This document shows, piece after piece, positions 13,661-14,534 of a stretch of DNA of 14,534 nucleotides. Both the position numbers and the translations under genes were made by a program. Position 1 is the stretch's first letter. The number at the start of each line of letters is the position of its first letter. The stretch covers positions 1 to 14,534 of the forward strand of contig JBKPDO010000265.1 of assembly GCA_046727955.1 (NCBI GenBank). Reading direction: 5' to 3'. The notes below the pieces were generated by a model. That model was given only the letters and a program-made list of their open reading frames with translations. It had not been told where the DNA came from and ran no database searches. This DNA is from DASVXQ01 sp046727955 (GTDB lineage: Bacteria > Actinomycetota > CALGFH01).

Positions 13661-14383
13661 CTACTTCAGCTCGAAGGTAGCGTAGGCGTCCACACGGAAG
13701 CTGCCCGGCGCCACGGTGTAATACCCAACCAGCACCGACACCGGCGCGGCGGTGACTGGCTGCCAGGCTGCCAGCGCCTTCACCACCGGTCGAACCTGCT
13801 CGGGGGTCGCCGCCTGACCGAACCGGGTCAGGGTAAGATGCGGCCCCCAACTGCCCACCAACTCGATCCCGCCCTCCGTGCACGCCGCGTGAACCGTCCG
13901 GTGCAGCCCCCAATACCCGGCCGACGGCCGACCGAAAACCAGTGCCATCCTCGGCGCCACCAGCGCCGGACCAAAGGTGACCGCCCGCTCCTCGGCCGTG
14001 GAATCCTGCCCCGCAGCGAACAAGGCCACATCGACCGCGCTTGCGAGGCGGTCGAGCAGTTCCCGATCCTCGGGGATGTGCTGCGGGTCGACCAGGCGCC
14101 CATCGGGCGCGGCGAGGTTGCCGATGCTGGAGTGGATCGAGTCGTGCCCATACGCTGGCGTGGCGGGTAGCAGCTCGGCGAGGTGCGCCGACAGTGCGCA
14201 CGCCGGCCCGGTCACCTCCTCCGGCCAGATGCATGCGATCCGGTAGCCGCCGTGTGGCTCAGCCTTGGGATCGGCAACAAGCCCCTCGGCCTGCGCCTGT
14301 TCGTGCTCGGCAAGCGACTGCTTGAAGCGCTCCTGCTCGTAGGTGCGGTACTGGTCGAAGGTCCAGGCCCGATCGACATCCAT
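13661..14383 (-). CDS. 2H phosphoesterase-like (LigT/CPDase superfamily) protein
   Basis: A 240-residue protein. It has two H-x-[S/T] motifs about 100 residues apart: His84-Ser85-Ser86 (IHSSIGNL) and His182-Leu183-Thr184 (PHLTLTRF). These are the catalytic signatures of 2H phosphoesterases, which act on 2',3'-cyclic phosphates, 2'-5' linkages or cyclic nucleotides. Residues 130-160 (VTFGPALVAPRMALVFGRPS) and 205-240 (beta-rich, ending YATFELK) fit the two-lobed fold. An N-terminal helical extension (1-45, Glu/Gln-rich) is additional. ATG 14383 has GGAG six bases upstream; GTG 14386 is possible. The substrate cannot be told from sequence. It converges with the MFS gene, 45 bp apart. Confidence 0.65.
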   Translation of the reverse strand: MDVDRAWTFDQYRTYEQERFKQSLAEHEQAQAEGLVADPKAEPHGGYRIACIWPEEVTGPACALSAHLAELLPATPAYGHDSIHSSIGNLAAPDGRLVDPQHIPEDRELLDRLASAVDVALFAAGQDSTAEERAVTFGPALVAPRMALVFGRPSAGYWGLHRTVHAACTEGGIELVGSWGPHLTLTRFGQAATPEQVRPVVKALAAWQPVTAAPVSVLVGYYTVAPGSFRVDAYATFELK

Positions 14384-14534
14384 CACATGCTCCAGCCCGG
14401 GTTCCGCAGCTCGGGTCGCGCATAGTCCACGAATCTGGGCAGTGACCTGCGGAGATGGGCGATGGCACGCGCAGGCGGCGTGTATCTAGGCGCGAGCGTT
14501 CGCGCTGGTCAGGAGCCTGGGGCCGGCGGGGTGA

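Overview
The window is about 70% GC. Its genes (AfsR-type TPR protein, a Prim-Pol/DUF3631/integrase element, NB-ARC-TPR and Bell-like proteins) suggest an actinomycete or close relative. The organism is inferred from composition and gene families, not from a marker gene.

Layout. Positions 3-557 (+) are the 3' end of a membrane protein with one PASTA domain. A broken DUF4231 (SLATT-like) fragment converges on it (554-873, -). A secreted cupredoxin follows (966-1523, -), then about 650 bp with no convincing gene. Positions 2245-5216 (-) form a two-gene cassette. It encodes a 130-residue Bell-like protein (4824-5216) and, 17 bp downstream, an 853-residue NLR-like STAND ATPase with TPR repeats (2245-4806). 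Both carry the same short C-terminal/N-terminal motif (ARVG...IG...G.VH..), as expected for an amyloid-signalling receptor/effector pair. Four copies of a 13-bp quasi-palindrome (GTAAAnCGTTTAC-like) lie two on each side of this cassette.

Positions 5424-6100 are lower in GC and appear non-coding. Positions 6101 to about 11071 (-) are an integrative-element module in one tightly packed operon: (remnant) -> DUF5131/Gp37-Gp68 -> Prim-Pol -> DUF3631 ATPase -> tyrosine integrase. The 3' part of the DUF3631 gene contains about 13 copies of a 9-bp iteron-like repeat in both orientations, a plausible replication origin. The apparent 1014-residue DUF3631-integrase fusion is best read as two genes. A one-base indel in a run of five C hides the true C-terminus of the first gene, a zinc-ribbon-like tail.

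The element meets, at about 11071, an AfsR-type NB-ARC/TPR regulator that has lost its P-loop half (11071-12372, +). This probably marks the right boundary. An overlapping MFS transporter follows (12362-13615, +). The window closes with a convergent 2H-phosphoesterase-like gene (13661-14383, -).

The candidate system of most interest is the Bell/NLR pair with its flanking palindromes, next to an integrative element and a SLATT-like relic. Its role as a cell-suicide or anti-phage module is inferred.
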